Assembly: GCA_001414485.1 (NCBI GenBank)
Contig: LLEY01000008.1
Coordinates: 496,001 to 560,000, forward strand
Direction: 5' to 3'
DNA: 64,000 bases
From: Calycina herbarum
Lineage: Eukaryota > Ascomycota > Leotiomycetes > Helotiales > Pezizellaceae
Shown: positions 25,091 to 35,131 of the stretch, in pieces
Position numbering within the stretch: the stretch's first letter is position 1
How the letters are laid out: each line of letters opens with the position of its first letter
Notes under the pieces: model-generated
What the model was told of the DNA's origin: nothing
Databases searched by the model: none
The model's input: the letters and a program-made list of their open reading frames with translations, nothing else
Made by a program: the position numbers and the translations under genes

Positions 25091-25493
25091 ATGCTGTTTT
25101 TGGTCTCTTTCTTGACAATGATTGATACTGGCGGCGTCCTCCTTGAGCTCCAGTTTATGCGTTTTCAGTTGGACTCTATCGATCTCGATACTACTTCCTC
25201 CCCTTCATTTACCGCCGAATATCAATTGCGAAGTTGTGGCACCCAGTCAACAGGCTCATTGCATTTCCACAACAAGCTATGCAACGTAAGCTTTTACAAA
25301 ACGAAGATTTTCCCGTACCTCAATTGCTAACTTCAAAAAGGATTTCACAAACACACCTCCACTCAATGACTGCGTCTATACTTGGTTACGTCTGCTTCAA
25401 AATTATATCAGTTGCGACAGATTGTTTTGCAGCGGAGTGGTACATAAATTCGGCCGCTTACGGCAACTGCGACGAAGAGGTAATTTCGAATGA
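25091..25493 (+). CDS. Candidate small cysteine-containing (possibly secreted) protein
   Basis: Exons 25091-25285 and 25341-25493 join in phase 0 across a 55-base intron (GTAAGC...AAAAG, with an exact GCTAAC branch site) to give 115 codons. The first residues are hydrophobic (MLFLVSFLTMI), which could be a weak signal peptide. The mature part has spaced cysteines in short polar contexts (QLRSCGTQSTGSLHF, NKLCN, PLNDCVYTW, NYISC). The layout is typical of small secreted proteins of plant-associated ascomycetes, but I recognise no family. The basic C-terminal end is atypical and could be a mis-spliced frame; an alternative frame stays open to about 25533. It lies next to decayed Ima1 copies, so it might itself be a relic. 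Confidence 0.35.
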
Positions 25494-25544
25494 GCATACC
25501 AAATTAAGAGGCCGTTTTAGTGCAGCGAACTAGTCCCTTGCAAC

Positions 25545-25880
25545 ACCCATTCAAAACGAAAATACTCTGCCCTCGCTGCGACGCAGAGAACTTCCTTGAT
25601 CAAGTGAGCATTAGCCCATCTTCAAAGATGTCACGTACATTAACAGGTGCAACAGCATGGCAATATCACAGATCCTCCGGTTTCTACCATGATACGCGAT
25701 ACCTCGTCTCTTCTCTCCGCACTGATTTCCACAACATCGGATTCACAGCTACTAAAGCTTTCGGGTTCTGGACGCGTCCCTAGGTCTCGGTCATTGGTGT
25801 GGGTGTATTTCATAACTCTGCCCCTGCTGTAACGCGGAGAATTTCCTTTTCTTTGATAGCTTGAGTATTCGCCTATCTTT
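25545..25880 (+). pseudogene. Partial decayed copies of the Ima1-like gene (end of exon 1, intron 1, start of exon 2)
   Basis: At 25558-25605 the DNA reads CPRCDAENFLDQ, matching CPCCDAENFLDE of the intact gene at 30956-32489, then GTGAGC at the position of its first intron. After the intron comes GNITDPPVS, matching the exon 2 start (NGDITDPPVS), and about 100 further bases of recognisable similarity to 25785. A second copy of the zinc-finger end follows at about 25813-25880 (CPCCNAENF). Frames are broken and most of exon 2 is missing. Orientation is opposite to the intact gene. Confidence 0.75.
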
Positions 25881-26351
25881 GAGACGAATAGGAGTTGTTG
25901 AATGAGAGCATCAGAAGATTGGCCCTTTGCTGCTTAAAAGTGCTCTTGTGGTACTCCGCCTTGATATTTTGTTAATTACTTCTGTAACGTCAAGTCCTCG
26001 ACCAAATTCCACTCGGACATGACTTGATTTGTCTGTTACCTGTCCCTGCGTCAATTTCCAACTTACGGACTCTACACCCTCAGCGTTTACCCAAGTTCTA
26101 TGTTTATGCTCTTGGAAATTTCCAACCTTCACTTCTTCCCCTTCAGTTCACAACATATTACCATACTCGCACTGCCCTGTGCGGTCGTCAATAACCTCGA
26201 CGACGGGAAAGGACGCCAACTCTGGACGTCGCAGACATTGTCTCTCGATTTGCCCTAATGGCATTTGATCAAGCCCCGTACTTGATTAACCTCATTCGTC
26301 TATTCTTGTTGAGAGGAAGAGGGCGGATTTGGAGGGGATCATTCCTGTCAG

Positions 26352-26400
26352 ATTGTCTAACAAAGCCAATGACGCCAATTTTACGCTTCAAGCGTAGAAG
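26352..26400 (+). repeat. Short dispersed repeat with inner palindrome, copy 1
   Basis: The unit contains AATGACGCCAATTTTACGCT followed by TCAAGCGTAGAAG. The arms TACGCTT and AAGCGTA form an inverted repeat. Copies with the same left part recur at 26592-26641, 26829-26859 (left part only), and on the minus strand at 34484-34530 and 34164-34206 (left part only). All lie at or beside edges of partial Ima1 copies; the intact gene lacks it. Confidence 0.6.
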
Positions 26401-26404
26401 GAAA

Positions 26405-27065
26405 ACACGATGTTTAACATCGGAAGCATCGCGACTCTAGTTGGACTAGCCATCCAAACATCCACCTCAACCATTTCCACCCTTCCATCGAAAATTCCAG
26501 CTCGCGTCCCGAGCATTCGGAGCGGTCTCATTCGCTCCCAGTACTACTCGTGGATTGACGAAGGGGTTTTGGGGGAAGTCTACCTCGTGCTAGATTGCAC
26601 AACAGAGCTAATGACGCCAATTTTACGCTTTCAAGCGTAGAGTTTGCTTTCCTTTGGCCAACGCCCTGTTTGAGAAGAAACTTTCCGTTTCTACTGACGA
26701 ATATAAGGGTATTACCCCCCACGAAGCTCATGATAATGGCAGGAACGATGGTACTTGGTGTTGGAGTTTTGATTGGTTTGGTCCTTTGAAATCTAGGCGT
26801 TATGGGGAATTGGATATACCATTTCAGCTTGTACAACAAAGCAAATGACGCCAATTTTATGATGATGATGGGGACGATGGTACTTGGAGTTGGCGTTTTG
26901 GCCCATTTCTACTTGTGAATATGGGCGGTCTGAACTGCACATTATTATTTGCACAATGGTGCTCTTTGCTTTGGTTTACGGCATTGCATGAAGAAATTGG
27001 GATTGGGTACAAAAGGAAGGATCAACGAATAACGACACTTGAACAGTGTATAAATAGAGAGTACA
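26405..27065 (+). pseudogene. Decayed 3' ends of the Ima1-like gene with 3' flank (at least two partial copies)
   Basis: At about 26655-26805 the sequence encodes NALFEKKLSVSTDEYKG, against QLFEKKLSVSEDTHKG in the intact gene; after a one-base shift it gives the C-terminal membrane helix (IMAGTMVLGVGVLIGLVL). About 26440-26520 is weakly similar to the start of exon 3. A second, shorter copy of the helix-coding DNA is at about 26860-26915. It is followed by a 3' flank (AAAGGAAGGATCAACGAATA near 27012) that resembles the flank of the minus-strand copy near 33745. Frameshifts and deletions rule out a functional product. Confidence 0.75.
26592..26641 (+). repeat. Short dispersed repeat with inner palindrome, copy 2
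   Basis: It has the same organisation as the copy at 26352: GCACAACAGAGC, then AATGACGCCAATTTTACGCT, then TTCAAGCGTAG. It lies directly before the decayed Ima1 3' end at 26655. The left part alone recurs at 26829-26859. Confidence 0.6.
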
Positions 27066-29446
27066 TGTGTACTAGAAGAATTGAAATGACCAACGAGCCT
27101 CTTGAATATTGTTTTGTGTGAATCAGGAAAGGTTTGTGGTGTATTGGTAATTGAATGAAGTGGATGGATGCCCTTGTTTTCATTCTTTTGCCAGGTGGAT
27201 GGAGTAGATGGAGTATCGATTGAAGAGTGATAAATTCGATCTTCAGCGATCAAGACGTGATATTTCCCCTACCAGTTTTGTCTAGAAACTTGACTGGAGG
27301 AAGTGAGTAGGTGGCTCAAAAGTTGACAAGTGAAAAGAAGGCAGATTTTGACTTATCAGGGAGTGACTGTTTGTGTAATCTCACTATCTCTAATAGAGAG
27401 GTTCTTGGAACTCTCTAGCTACTATCGGTGTTGAGTTCGAAATGCTCTTCTTCCTCACATACCGAGTACCCTCCTCCCTTATCTCGCCAGACATTTCAAG
27501 TTCCTCCAATGGGTCTTCCTCACTGTACTTAGGGGATTTTATCCACTTATTTTGTCTCATCTCACGTTGAACTCCAGGATCCGTGGTCGATTTGTTCTCT
27601 TCTTTTGATCTTATGTCTTCCTTGCAATCCGTGGTTAGCCTCAAAACAGCAACTTATTCCTGGGTAGCCTTCTAAATCTCAGGATTAGAAAGCGTACTTT
27701 GGATTGTTCGAGAGCCCTCAGAAGAACTAACGTTGACAACAGGCAAGGAAACCAACGGGAATAAATTTAACTCGACTCTACGAACAGTGACGTTTTGTCT
27801 TTTTCGATACTCGAAATTTGTTCCCAAGTTTCCTCTAGCATCTTAGCACCATATCTTGAGCTTTCTCAAAGACTCTCCTATTCAAAGACTCTCTCGTGTA
27901 AGTCCGTGGCCGTATGTATACCATGCAGTTAGAGGTAGTTGAGATATCTCTGCTCTTTGTTTCGTATGAGACCAAGAGGTGAACCCACGAGTGGGTGGAG
28001 TTGGCAGACTGTTATGGTGGACTTGAGTTCGAGATACTAGTGAAATGTTATCGTCCTCAAAGAATTAGGCGTTAGATTTTCTACTTTCTTGGGATAGGGG
28101 GATCCACCATCTTTTGAAATTCGACGCGCCTTTCTGACTCTCTTTTCTTTAGCAGCGTGGTGAAGGGGAGTGGGTTAGGGTTGCAGCCCATTAATTCAAG
28201 TATATTATGCTTGCAGGGCATTTATTAACGAAGCAAAAGAAACGCTTTATCATAGTCCTAAGAAACGTGGTGACAACACAAGCACCAGCAAGATGAAAAT
28301 TAGCACCTAGAGAAGACTAAGCGAAGGGTGGCGTCCGAATCTTGATAAAAAATCGAAAAACACACGGTTCATCTCAAGATTCTCATTCTATTGCATAGCA
28401 AAGCTTCTTCCAGGGCAGGGTTCTCACAAAAATAAATACATCCAAAGCCCAAGGGGAAGTCGCCTCGCCTCGCCTCGAAAGCCTCAAAAGCCCCAAACCC
28501 CAAGTCACCAAATCCAAACCAGGTTCATCCAACACGCTTACTTCTTCCACCCTCCAAATTCCAAATCAATTTTGAATGCCAATCTACCGCCACTCTACAA
28601 AAATCCTCACCCCAATTTCCGTCACGGTAAATACCTCAAAACCAAAAGTGTCTTTTAAGGGAACCAAATTCCCATTTCTCCACCACGAATCCTCATCCAT
28701 AATCCTCCTCCCACCATACTTTTTAGTAATTATATTAAATCAAATAAACTCGTCGGCTTATGGTTACATCTCAGATAACAAGAAGATTTCCTCCTTCTTA
28801 ATTGTTGCGTTGCATCCTCACCAACCTCGCGTAGACAGTGAAAGTTTTCCTAATTCTTCATCATCACAAACACAACACCACATTCTCCAACCCAATAAAA
28901 TATCCTAATTCAAATACCCAAATCCCCCTTTGATAGATATCTAGTACAAAATGTACTTGCTCCAAATCCATCAAATCACAGATACTCCAGTAGAAGGCCT
29001 TGGCACAACTTCTCCATCAACCCCCCACTGCTAACATATAGAGAAATTTCTACACTCGCACCAAAACAACCTCAAGTAAACTACTTCTCAGACGGGATTC
29101 GGATTCAAAAATGCAATTAGACTTGTATGCTCGTCAAAAAATTAAGTCTTTCCGACCGTGGGTTGTAGAGTAATTAACTATTTAGCATAGTTGCCCATGG
29201 GTTGTCAGTCAGTCTTGGTGCAGCCGACGGACGGACGAAGCGAGAAGGTAAATAGAATCAAACCAAAAATAACCCTAATTAATTCAAACAATCTTCTGAT
29301 AAATTAAATCATTCTCAAAAATAAAACAAGAATATATAAATAGAAGAATATATAAACAAAATATAAAATCACAAAAGTCACCAAACAGAAGACTGGAATA
29401 TTCAAAATGAGGCCTCAGCCATTTCATTTCAATTATAGTACTTTTG
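27066..29446. other. Gene-poor interval left of the mariner element
   Basis: I support no gene here. A charged 84-codon frame without ATG lies on the minus strand at 27390-27644 and could be a lone exon or relic. A GCCTC triplet repeat is near 28461-28477. The last 500 bases (28900-29440) are AT-rich. Confidence 0.4.
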
Positions 29447-29448
29447 TA

Positions 29449-29484
29449 AGAGTTGGGGCCATTACTCGTGGGACACCTAAGCGA
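29449..29484 (+). repeat. Left terminal inverted repeat of the mariner element
   Basis: 36 bases, exact inverted match to 30748-30783, preceded by the TA target duplication at 29447-29448. Confidence 0.9.
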
Positions 29485-29567
29485 ACCCTACCAAATTGAC
29501 ACTTATTACTTAAAAATCTATTATAATTTAAACTTCAAGTCTTTTGCCTTAAAACTTATATATATTA

Positions 29568-30659
29568 TTAATGAATAGTTGCTAATCCTTTAACTTTGAT
29601 AACATCTTCTAACTTATAAGTTAATCGCTTAGTATATCGCCTATAATCACGTAGATCTACTAGATCCCAAAGCCTTTGGATCTCCCTAATCAACGCTTCC
29701 TTAGAAGTTAGAATAAAAGGCAACTTTTTCAGTTCTTCTTTCATCTACCGCTAGACCTTCTTAATTATATTTAAATTAGGTGAAGAAGGAGGCCAAATAA
29801 ACCCGCGGACACTATGTTCGAGCTTAGCTAAACGAGCATGTCCCTTGTACACCTTAGAACCGTCTTCTATAAAGATATACTCAGTACCAAGCTCGTCGAA
29901 TAAGGGAAAGATAACTGGCTTGAGAACTTGATCTCTATAGGCTTGAGAATTCACCCCTTTATAGCCTTATTCCTTCTCTAAGAAGACAAGAGGGGATTTA
30001 TAATCCCAGCCGATCGTGCCCCAGATTATAACCGTCACCCTCCCTAAGCGATATGTCGACCTAATACAGTCCGGACACCTCTTTTCGTCTACATGCCGTG
30101 TAACCTAGACTCTCCTACTCTTTCTAAGCTTAAATATACACTCGTCCGACCATATGACCTTCCTCTAGTCCCCCTTTTGCCTATAAGTAGCTGCCTAGTC
30201 CGATGTCCCCCACCAGCGGTGCGTATATATAAAAGCAAGACGTTTCTTTGCTTGGAGTCGGCTAATAAAGGGACGAGGGCAAGTAATACATCGTCGGTAG
30301 CCAGCGTAGCGAAGTTCTCGGCGGATTGTACGGGCAGAAGCAGGTAGATTAAGAGCGTTTTTAACTTGTGTAAAAGATATACGACGAGTAGTATAATTTT
30401 GTGATATAAATCGAAGGATTTGGCGTATATGTCGCTTAGATAGTAATCTCTTTCGAAACTGCTTCCCTTTCTGTGTAGTTCGACTTGAATTGCTCTTATA
30501 TATCCTTTGCGCGGTCGATTTTGGTACACCTAATTCAGCTTCTATCTTCCTCCACGATTTTCCATTGTCTCGCGCTTGACGTACTCTAGCGCGCTTCGGT
30601 GTCGACTAATTCTGGCCAGATTCGTGTATAGAATAGGGGGAGAGGATTCGGTCTGCCAT
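29568..30659 (-). pseudogene. Tc1/mariner transposase with seven premature stops
   Basis: From the ATG at 30659 to the terminal TAA at 29570-29568 one frame of 363 codons reads as a transposase with no insertion or deletion, but it is interrupted by seven stop codons. The TAG codons begin (minus strand) at 30608, 30197, 30167, 30107, 29753 and 29747; one TAA is at 29969. The N-terminal part has helix-turn-helix character (KSWRKIEAELGVPKSTAQRI). The catalytic landmarks are VIWSDECIF (first Asp), FIEDGSKVYKGHARLAK (second Asp) and PPSSPNLNIIKKV, where the family has SPDLNPIE; the third acidic residue is therefore replaced by Lys. TAG or TAA for CAG, TGG or CAA, Asn for Asp and Lys for Glu are all single C-to-T or G-to-A transitions, as expected from RIP. 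It could not produce an active enzyme. Confidence 0.9.
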
Positions 30660-30747
30660 TTTCAATTTAATGAGTTTTGGTTAAAAGGTTGAATTATGGT
30701 AGGTTTTTGAAGACGGAGTGTCGGAAATTATGGTGGGGCGGGAAATC

Positions 30748-30783
30748 TCGCTTAGGTGTCCCACGAGTAATGGCCCCAACTCT
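30748..30783 (-). repeat. Right terminal inverted repeat of the mariner element
   Basis: 36 bases, exact inverted match to 29449-29484, followed by the TA target duplication at 30784-30785. Confidence 0.9.
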
Positions 30784-30955
30784 TACCATCTACATAAAAC
30801 ACTATTCTAGTGTCATTATTCGTTTCCAATCCATTGAGGGTTCCTTCCCATTTATACAAGTCCCGAAAACGCCCATTCCCAATCCAAATATAGACACCTC
30901 AGTGCCAATAACAATATTTACAATGCCTCAAAAAACGCCCTCTGAAAATCCCAAT

Positions 30956-32489
30956 TCACAAACAGAAACTGACCCAAACTCCAAGGCCAATAGCAATCAT
31001 CCCAGTCATTATCGTAAGCTTCGTAAAGGTATTTCCCTTGTGTGTATCTTCAGAAACAGACAGTTTCTTCTCAAATAGTTGTGCGACATCATTGACTTCT
31101 TTTTCTTGTGGTTGTGGGGCGAAGAATCTTGGTGGCGCGAGTTGAAAATCAATTACTCGTCTTCCACTCTTCGCAGAAGGAGTTGCAGGGACGGTGGGAG
31201 TCCAGTCCATTGCAGTATCGTCAGAGGGTTTTTGGTCGACAAATGGATCCGCCGCTATATCAACGAGGGCGGAAAACATTGTTGCAGGACCTTTTTGTTT
31301 AGGTTGTGGGGAGGTTCGGTCGATGAGGGGTATATTGCGCCAATTGGGCGTCTTTCGCGAAGATTCGATCGATTGCAGAGCCAGTTTTGCAATCTGGAGA
31401 TGGTTAGCAGAGGCAGAAAGTTGGAGGGAGGAATACTTACCAGAACCCAGAGTATGATCATTGAACCATGAAGGCTCATTGTGAATGCAGCAATTTGTAA
31501 GCTGCAGACAAGCGGATTGATGTAGAAGAAGGCGATGGCGTTAATTGCAAAAGCCAACAACTGGAAGAGATACCATTTCGTGTATCGGGCGAGGTAGGAG
31601 GTGAGAGGCTTGGAACCATTGTATTCTGGATTCCAGAAGGCAGCGGAAAAGGTCAAGACAAGGCAGATCATTGCGCAAGCATCAGAGGCGACCATCTCGA
31701 TCGCAGTGTTAATCGTGGTGTTGAGGGGAGAATGAGGAGCTGCAAGGACAATGCTGCAGATGCTCCAGAGGATTCGAGCGATGATGGCTGTGTACCAGAG
31801 AACGCGTCCAATGCTGGCAGTTTTGGTAGTGTATTGAGGATTCGACCTCTGCTCTCTAGTCTTCTTCAGAGCATGGCCAAAGAAGTCTTGTTTGGCTGTC
31901 TTGTAGGACAGCTTGAGGGCTTCGTTGGCGCCTGGTCGACAGTCCTCGCAGATTCCAGGGTATCGAAGCTCTGTATTGCGAACAAACTCTTGTCGCGCGA
32001 TCTCCGAGTCGCCCTCAAATCCTGCTATGGCTGCGACCTTGAGACGCTGTTGATTGCTGCATTGTTTGCAGAATTGGAAGGCTTTTGTAGGAGTGGAATC
32101 GATGGTATTTGGAATCGAAAGTCGTCGGCGGATAGAGGAGAATCCGTTGTATTCGGTCGCAGAGGATACAGGAGGATCGGTGATGTCTCCATTCTATTGC
32201 GCTAGTCAGTGTCTGCATGTTCAAGTAAGAGGGGGGGAATACTCACCTCATCGAGGAAATTCTCTGCGTCGCAGCATGGGCAGACAAATGAGGTTATTCC
32301 CGATTGGAATTTGATGGAGGATTTCACATTGCAGTAGTAGCAGATGAGGAATCGATTTCGAAATGCCATTAGGGCATTTTTGGTTGGTGTCACAAGCTGG
32401 TAGAAAGCGTTCACGATGCGAGTTGTGGGCGTTTTTTCGCCGTCGGCGTTATCGTATAAATACGAGGGTAAACGCCGAGGAGTGAACAT
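30956..32489 (-). CDS. ima1: Ima1-type inner nuclear membrane protein (Ima1_N zinc-binding domain plus membrane helices)
   Basis: Three exons, 32489-32247, 32193-31441 and 31393-30956, joined by phase-0 introns of 53 and 47 bases, give 477 codons. The N-terminal domain has paired cysteines: C50/C53 (CYYC), C70/C73 (CPCC), C123/C126 (CKQC) and C163/C166 (CEDC), with the family context FVCPCCDAENFLDENGDI and YPGICEDCRPGANEA. Several hydrophobic segments follow: about 220-245, a stretch near 265-285, two around 315-355, and a C-terminal helix (IMTGMIAIGLGVWVSFC). Ima1 (S. pombe) and its relative TMEM201/Samp1 sit in the inner nuclear membrane and help couple chromatin or the cytoskeleton to the envelope. 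The protein is shorter than typical fungal members and has an N-terminal extension before the first CxxC. Partial copies nearby suggest duplication. The start at 32489 suits the conserved region; a frame-open ATG exists at 32633. Confidence 0.8.
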
Positions 32490-33734
32490 TTTGTAGGGAG
32501 TTTTGGTTGGAGTGAAGATTGTGGTGGTTTGTAGTTGCCAAAAGTGGTTTGAAAGTGTTGAAGTTTGCGATGTGCATGAAGAGAAGAATGGAAGAGGAGG
32601 AGGAAGCTGTGACTGAGGAAAGACATCTTCCATTATGGCGGGGGCTGGATTTAACTTTGGATTTGCTCGACGTAGAGTGAAGTCGCGATGTCGAGGGAGG
32701 AGCGACTTACTCACTCACTCTCCCATCCCTGCCCTGCACCACCATCCTTCCGTTCTCAACCACCACGAAAGATATTCACTACAAAAGAAAGATATCAACC
32801 CACAGGTTTCGAGTAAATAAAAGGATTGTTCCAAACGTGTCAGAAAAAAGGTTGAACAATCCAAATCAATGTTCCAAAGGAACCCGGAGAATTGAAAATA
32901 TTCTTCGAAATGACTGGGCGAAACAAAGATATTGTTCCAAACATCTCGAGTAATTGAAAGTGCTTTTTGAAACAGGCAAGAGCAGCTGGAAGGCTCCAAA
33001 GAAACTATGAGCTTCAGACTAATGAGACAAGCAAGATTCATGAAACTTCCCATCAAAAAAGAATCTCATATAATATCAAATCTTTCCACCTGACAAGTTT
33101 GTATGGAATTTGTAAACCACCTTACTCACTCAAAACTCTTGCCTCGAAATCAGGCTTTTTGGGAAGGAGCAGAACAGCTCACAGACTCCTACATACCCAA
33201 CTCAACGCCATACTTACTCAAAGACATGCCCATTTTCCACTTCTATCTCGAAGCGCACTCCTAAACATCGCGAGTCGACACAACATCCTAAAAGAGAAGA
33301 CATGCTGCAAGAATTGCACTGGGAAATATGGCATCTTTATTTCCAAAGATCAAGTTAAATCTCCAGAAAATAACTTGAACAGTTTACTGCTTCGCTGGTG
33401 GTCTAGAACTTCTGAGGGGGTGACGAGCGGCAGAATAGCCTAAACAGGTATCAGATCAACAAACTACCCAGGTACAAATGGGTACAAAGTGAAAGTGATG
33501 CAGTTTACGAAAAGGCCAAAAAAGTACTTTCGTTGCCTTAAAAGAAGCAAGTGTACTGAAATGCTCCATCGCTTGCAGAGAACCTGCTCCAACGCAACAA
33601 CGCAAGCAGAGTATCAATTCGAAATAAACAACAATCTCCATTACCAAAAAAAAAAAAAAGGGATAATTAATTTAGCAGCGAAAACCCTAAACACAATTAC
33701 CATCCACTTCAATCCACGTGAGCAAGCTATCCAT
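32490..33734. other. Upstream region of the Ima1-like gene
   Basis: It holds the promoter of the intact gene. Bases just upstream of 32489 resemble those upstream of the partial copy at 34246-34470. GTTCCAAA-type words recur at about 32826-32945, suggesting an old imperfect tandem duplication. A 158-codon plus-strand frame (32967-33443) has no recognisable feature. A homopolymer run of As lies near 33646-33659. Confidence 0.4.
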
Positions 33735-34190
33735 ATACACTATTCCGGTGTCATTACTCATTCCTGTTGATCCTTCCTTTACCAAGTGCCACTTTTCCAA
33801 ATCAAATCAAAGTCTTCCTCAAGAAGCTTGACACCTCAGTGTAGTCTGCTAACATTTGTACAGTTTCCAGACCAGACTTCCCTTCAAAGATCCCCCCATC
33901 CCCCCCATGGCTCAAGTTTGTAATAAGTTGGAGAGAAGTGGAGGTCGATGAAATTGCCAAGGTTGTCAACGTGGAACTGGGGTATGCGGCCGTGATATCT
34001 TTGGCTGCATGGGCAGACGAAGGAAATGATGGAGGACTTGACGCAATAGTAGCAGACCAAATACCTATTGCTGAATGTCATGATGGCTTTCTCAATTGGT
34101 GTGGCAAAGCGACAGAAGCCGTTAATAATTTTGGTGGCTGGTGTTTTCTCATCGTCGAGATTATCGGCAAGATCAAATTGGCGTCATTGC
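33735..34190 (-). pseudogene. Decayed Ima1 copy: N-terminal exon joined to 3' flank
   Basis: On the minus strand 34190-33960 encodes DNLDDEKTPATKI, then TFSNRYLVCYYC and SFVCPC, aligning with exon 1 of the intact gene (DNADGEKTPTTRI, AFRNRFLICYYC, SFVCPCC). Exons 2 and 3 are absent. The DNA then matches the 3' flank of the intact gene: CACTGAGGTGTC (33829-33840 region) and a GACACCGGAATAGTG element near 33745 against GACACTAGAATAGTG near 30810. The copy is an internally deleted gene with frameshifts. Confidence 0.75.
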
Positions 34191-34206
34191 CCTTGTTGTG
34201 CAAGCT
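34164..34206 (-). repeat. Short dispersed repeat, left part only
   Basis: On the minus strand the bases read GCACAACAAGGGCAATGACG then CCAATTTG, the left half of the unit at 26592-26641 without the inner palindrome. It sits at the 5' edge of the decayed copy 33735-34190. Confidence 0.45.
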
Positions 34207-34245
34207 GGTAGGAGTAGTCCCTAAACTATCGAGTATGTTCAAACT

Positions 34246-34470
34246 CGCCTGTTCTCCACTCTCTGCCTAGCAAGTTGATAGAAAACATTAGCAAATGATA
34301 CAGTCGGAGTCCGCTCATCATTGGCGTTTCGTAGAGATAATTGGGTAAACGCCGAGGGGTTGCCAAGGTGTTGGATTCCGGGTGGTTGTGATGGTGAATT
34401 TGAGTTTGTTTGGGTGATAATCCAAGATGAAGTGATGAAGTTGCGATGTGCCTGAAAAATGGCAAAATGC
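34246..34470 (-). pseudogene. Decayed Ima1 copy: 5' flank and first part of exon 1
   Basis: Minus-strand DNA encodes TPRRLPNYLYE (intact gene: TPRRLPSYLYD), and after a frame change NANDERTPTVSFANVFYQLA (intact: NADGEKTPTTRIVNAFYQLV). Upstream bases (CACATCGCAACTTCATCACT) resemble the leader of the intact gene. The copy stops inside exon 1 and the next partial copy begins, so the two are distinct duplicates. Confidence 0.7.
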
Positions 34471-34483
34471 CAGAGCAAAGCAC

Positions 34484-34530
34484 CTTCTACGCTTAAAGCG
34501 TAAAATTCGCGTCGTTGACTCTGCTGTGTT
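34484..34530 (-). repeat. Short dispersed repeat with inner palindrome, minus-strand copy
   Basis: Minus strand: ACGCGAATTTTACGCTTTAA then GCGTAGAAGG, with TACGCTT/AAGCGTA arms as in the copies at 26352 and 26592. It lies exactly between two partial Ima1 copies (34246-34470 and 34540-34745). Confidence 0.6.
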
Positions 34531-34539
34531 TTGGTTGGT

Positions 34540-34745
34540 GTCGGATCGATGGTATTTGCTCGAGAGTCGACGACGCATAATGGCGGGTTCATTGTATTCG
34601 CCGGAGGAGATAGGAGGCTCGGTGATATCTTCATGCTGTTGCGCCTGTCAGTTCAGTGTCTACCTTGCATCTTCAAATAAGAGTGGAAATGCTCATAGAA
34701 TCACGAAAATTATCTGCCTCACAGAAGGGGTAAAATATCTTCGTT
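34540..34745 (-). pseudogene. Decayed Ima1 copy: end of exon 1, intron 1 and start of exon 2
   Basis: Minus strand from about 34735: TTCTGTGAGGCAGATAATTT, corresponding to the CPCCDAENF segment, then an intron similar to the functional one (sharing TGAAGATGCA and GACACTGA words), then DITEPPISSGEYNEP with MRRRLS, matching DITDPPVSSATEYNG and IRRRLS of exon 2. It ends at the palindromic repeat at 34530. Confidence 0.7.
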
Positions 34746-35131
34746 CTGAGTGTTTGTTACGAAGGATGAGTACTGGTAGCCGGTCGATAATTGACAAGTT
34801 CGCAGAGGGTAAGTTTGTTGAGTGATGAGGAAGAAAGAAAAGTGACACCAATGAAGAATGGAAGTCTTGGGGCAAATTAAGCGAGGAAGGAGCGCCAAGG
34901 GGGAAAGAGCGAGTTGAGCTTCTGGTTGGGATATTGAGAGCGAAGGAGCGATGCTCGACTCTTCTTCGCGTTCCGGTCGTGGGCGACTCAAGCAACGACG
35001 GAGGGCATTTTTCGGTGGGAGTTGACAGAGGTAGTATGAGTTGTGAATTGAAATGCTGGTAATCAAACTGAGTGCCGGGTTGTTGGGTGTTTTGAACAGT
35101 TTTAAGGAAACCATTGCGCGTTCTTGCATGA

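Larger units (their letters stand above)
29449..30783 (-). mobile_element. Tc1/mariner-type DNA transposon, complete ends, inactivated
   Basis: Perfect 36-base terminal inverted repeats at 29449-29484 and 30748-30783 begin AGAGTTGGGGCCATTACTCG and are flanked by TA on both sides (29447-29448 and 30784-30785), the target duplication of this superfamily. The 1,335-base element carries one transposase frame on the minus strand. The ends are intact and identical, while the coding region has many stop codons. The element separates the intact Ima1-like gene from the decayed copies at 25.5-27.1 kb. Confidence 0.9.

Noticed and set aside
29101..29400. AT-rich stretch before the mariner as part of the element
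   Set aside because: The terminal repeat and TA duplication at 29447-29484 define the element edge; the upstream AT-rich DNA shows no RIP-type stop pattern in any coding frame.
30089..30529. 146-codon minus-strand open frame inside the mariner element as a gene
   Set aside because: It is in a different frame from the transposase, whose motifs read across the same DNA with only stop codons interrupting.
33646..33785. CCCTAA-like words suggesting telomeric or subtelomeric repeats
   Set aside because: Only isolated single occurrences (also near 35260); no tandem array, and housekeeping genes lie on both sides.
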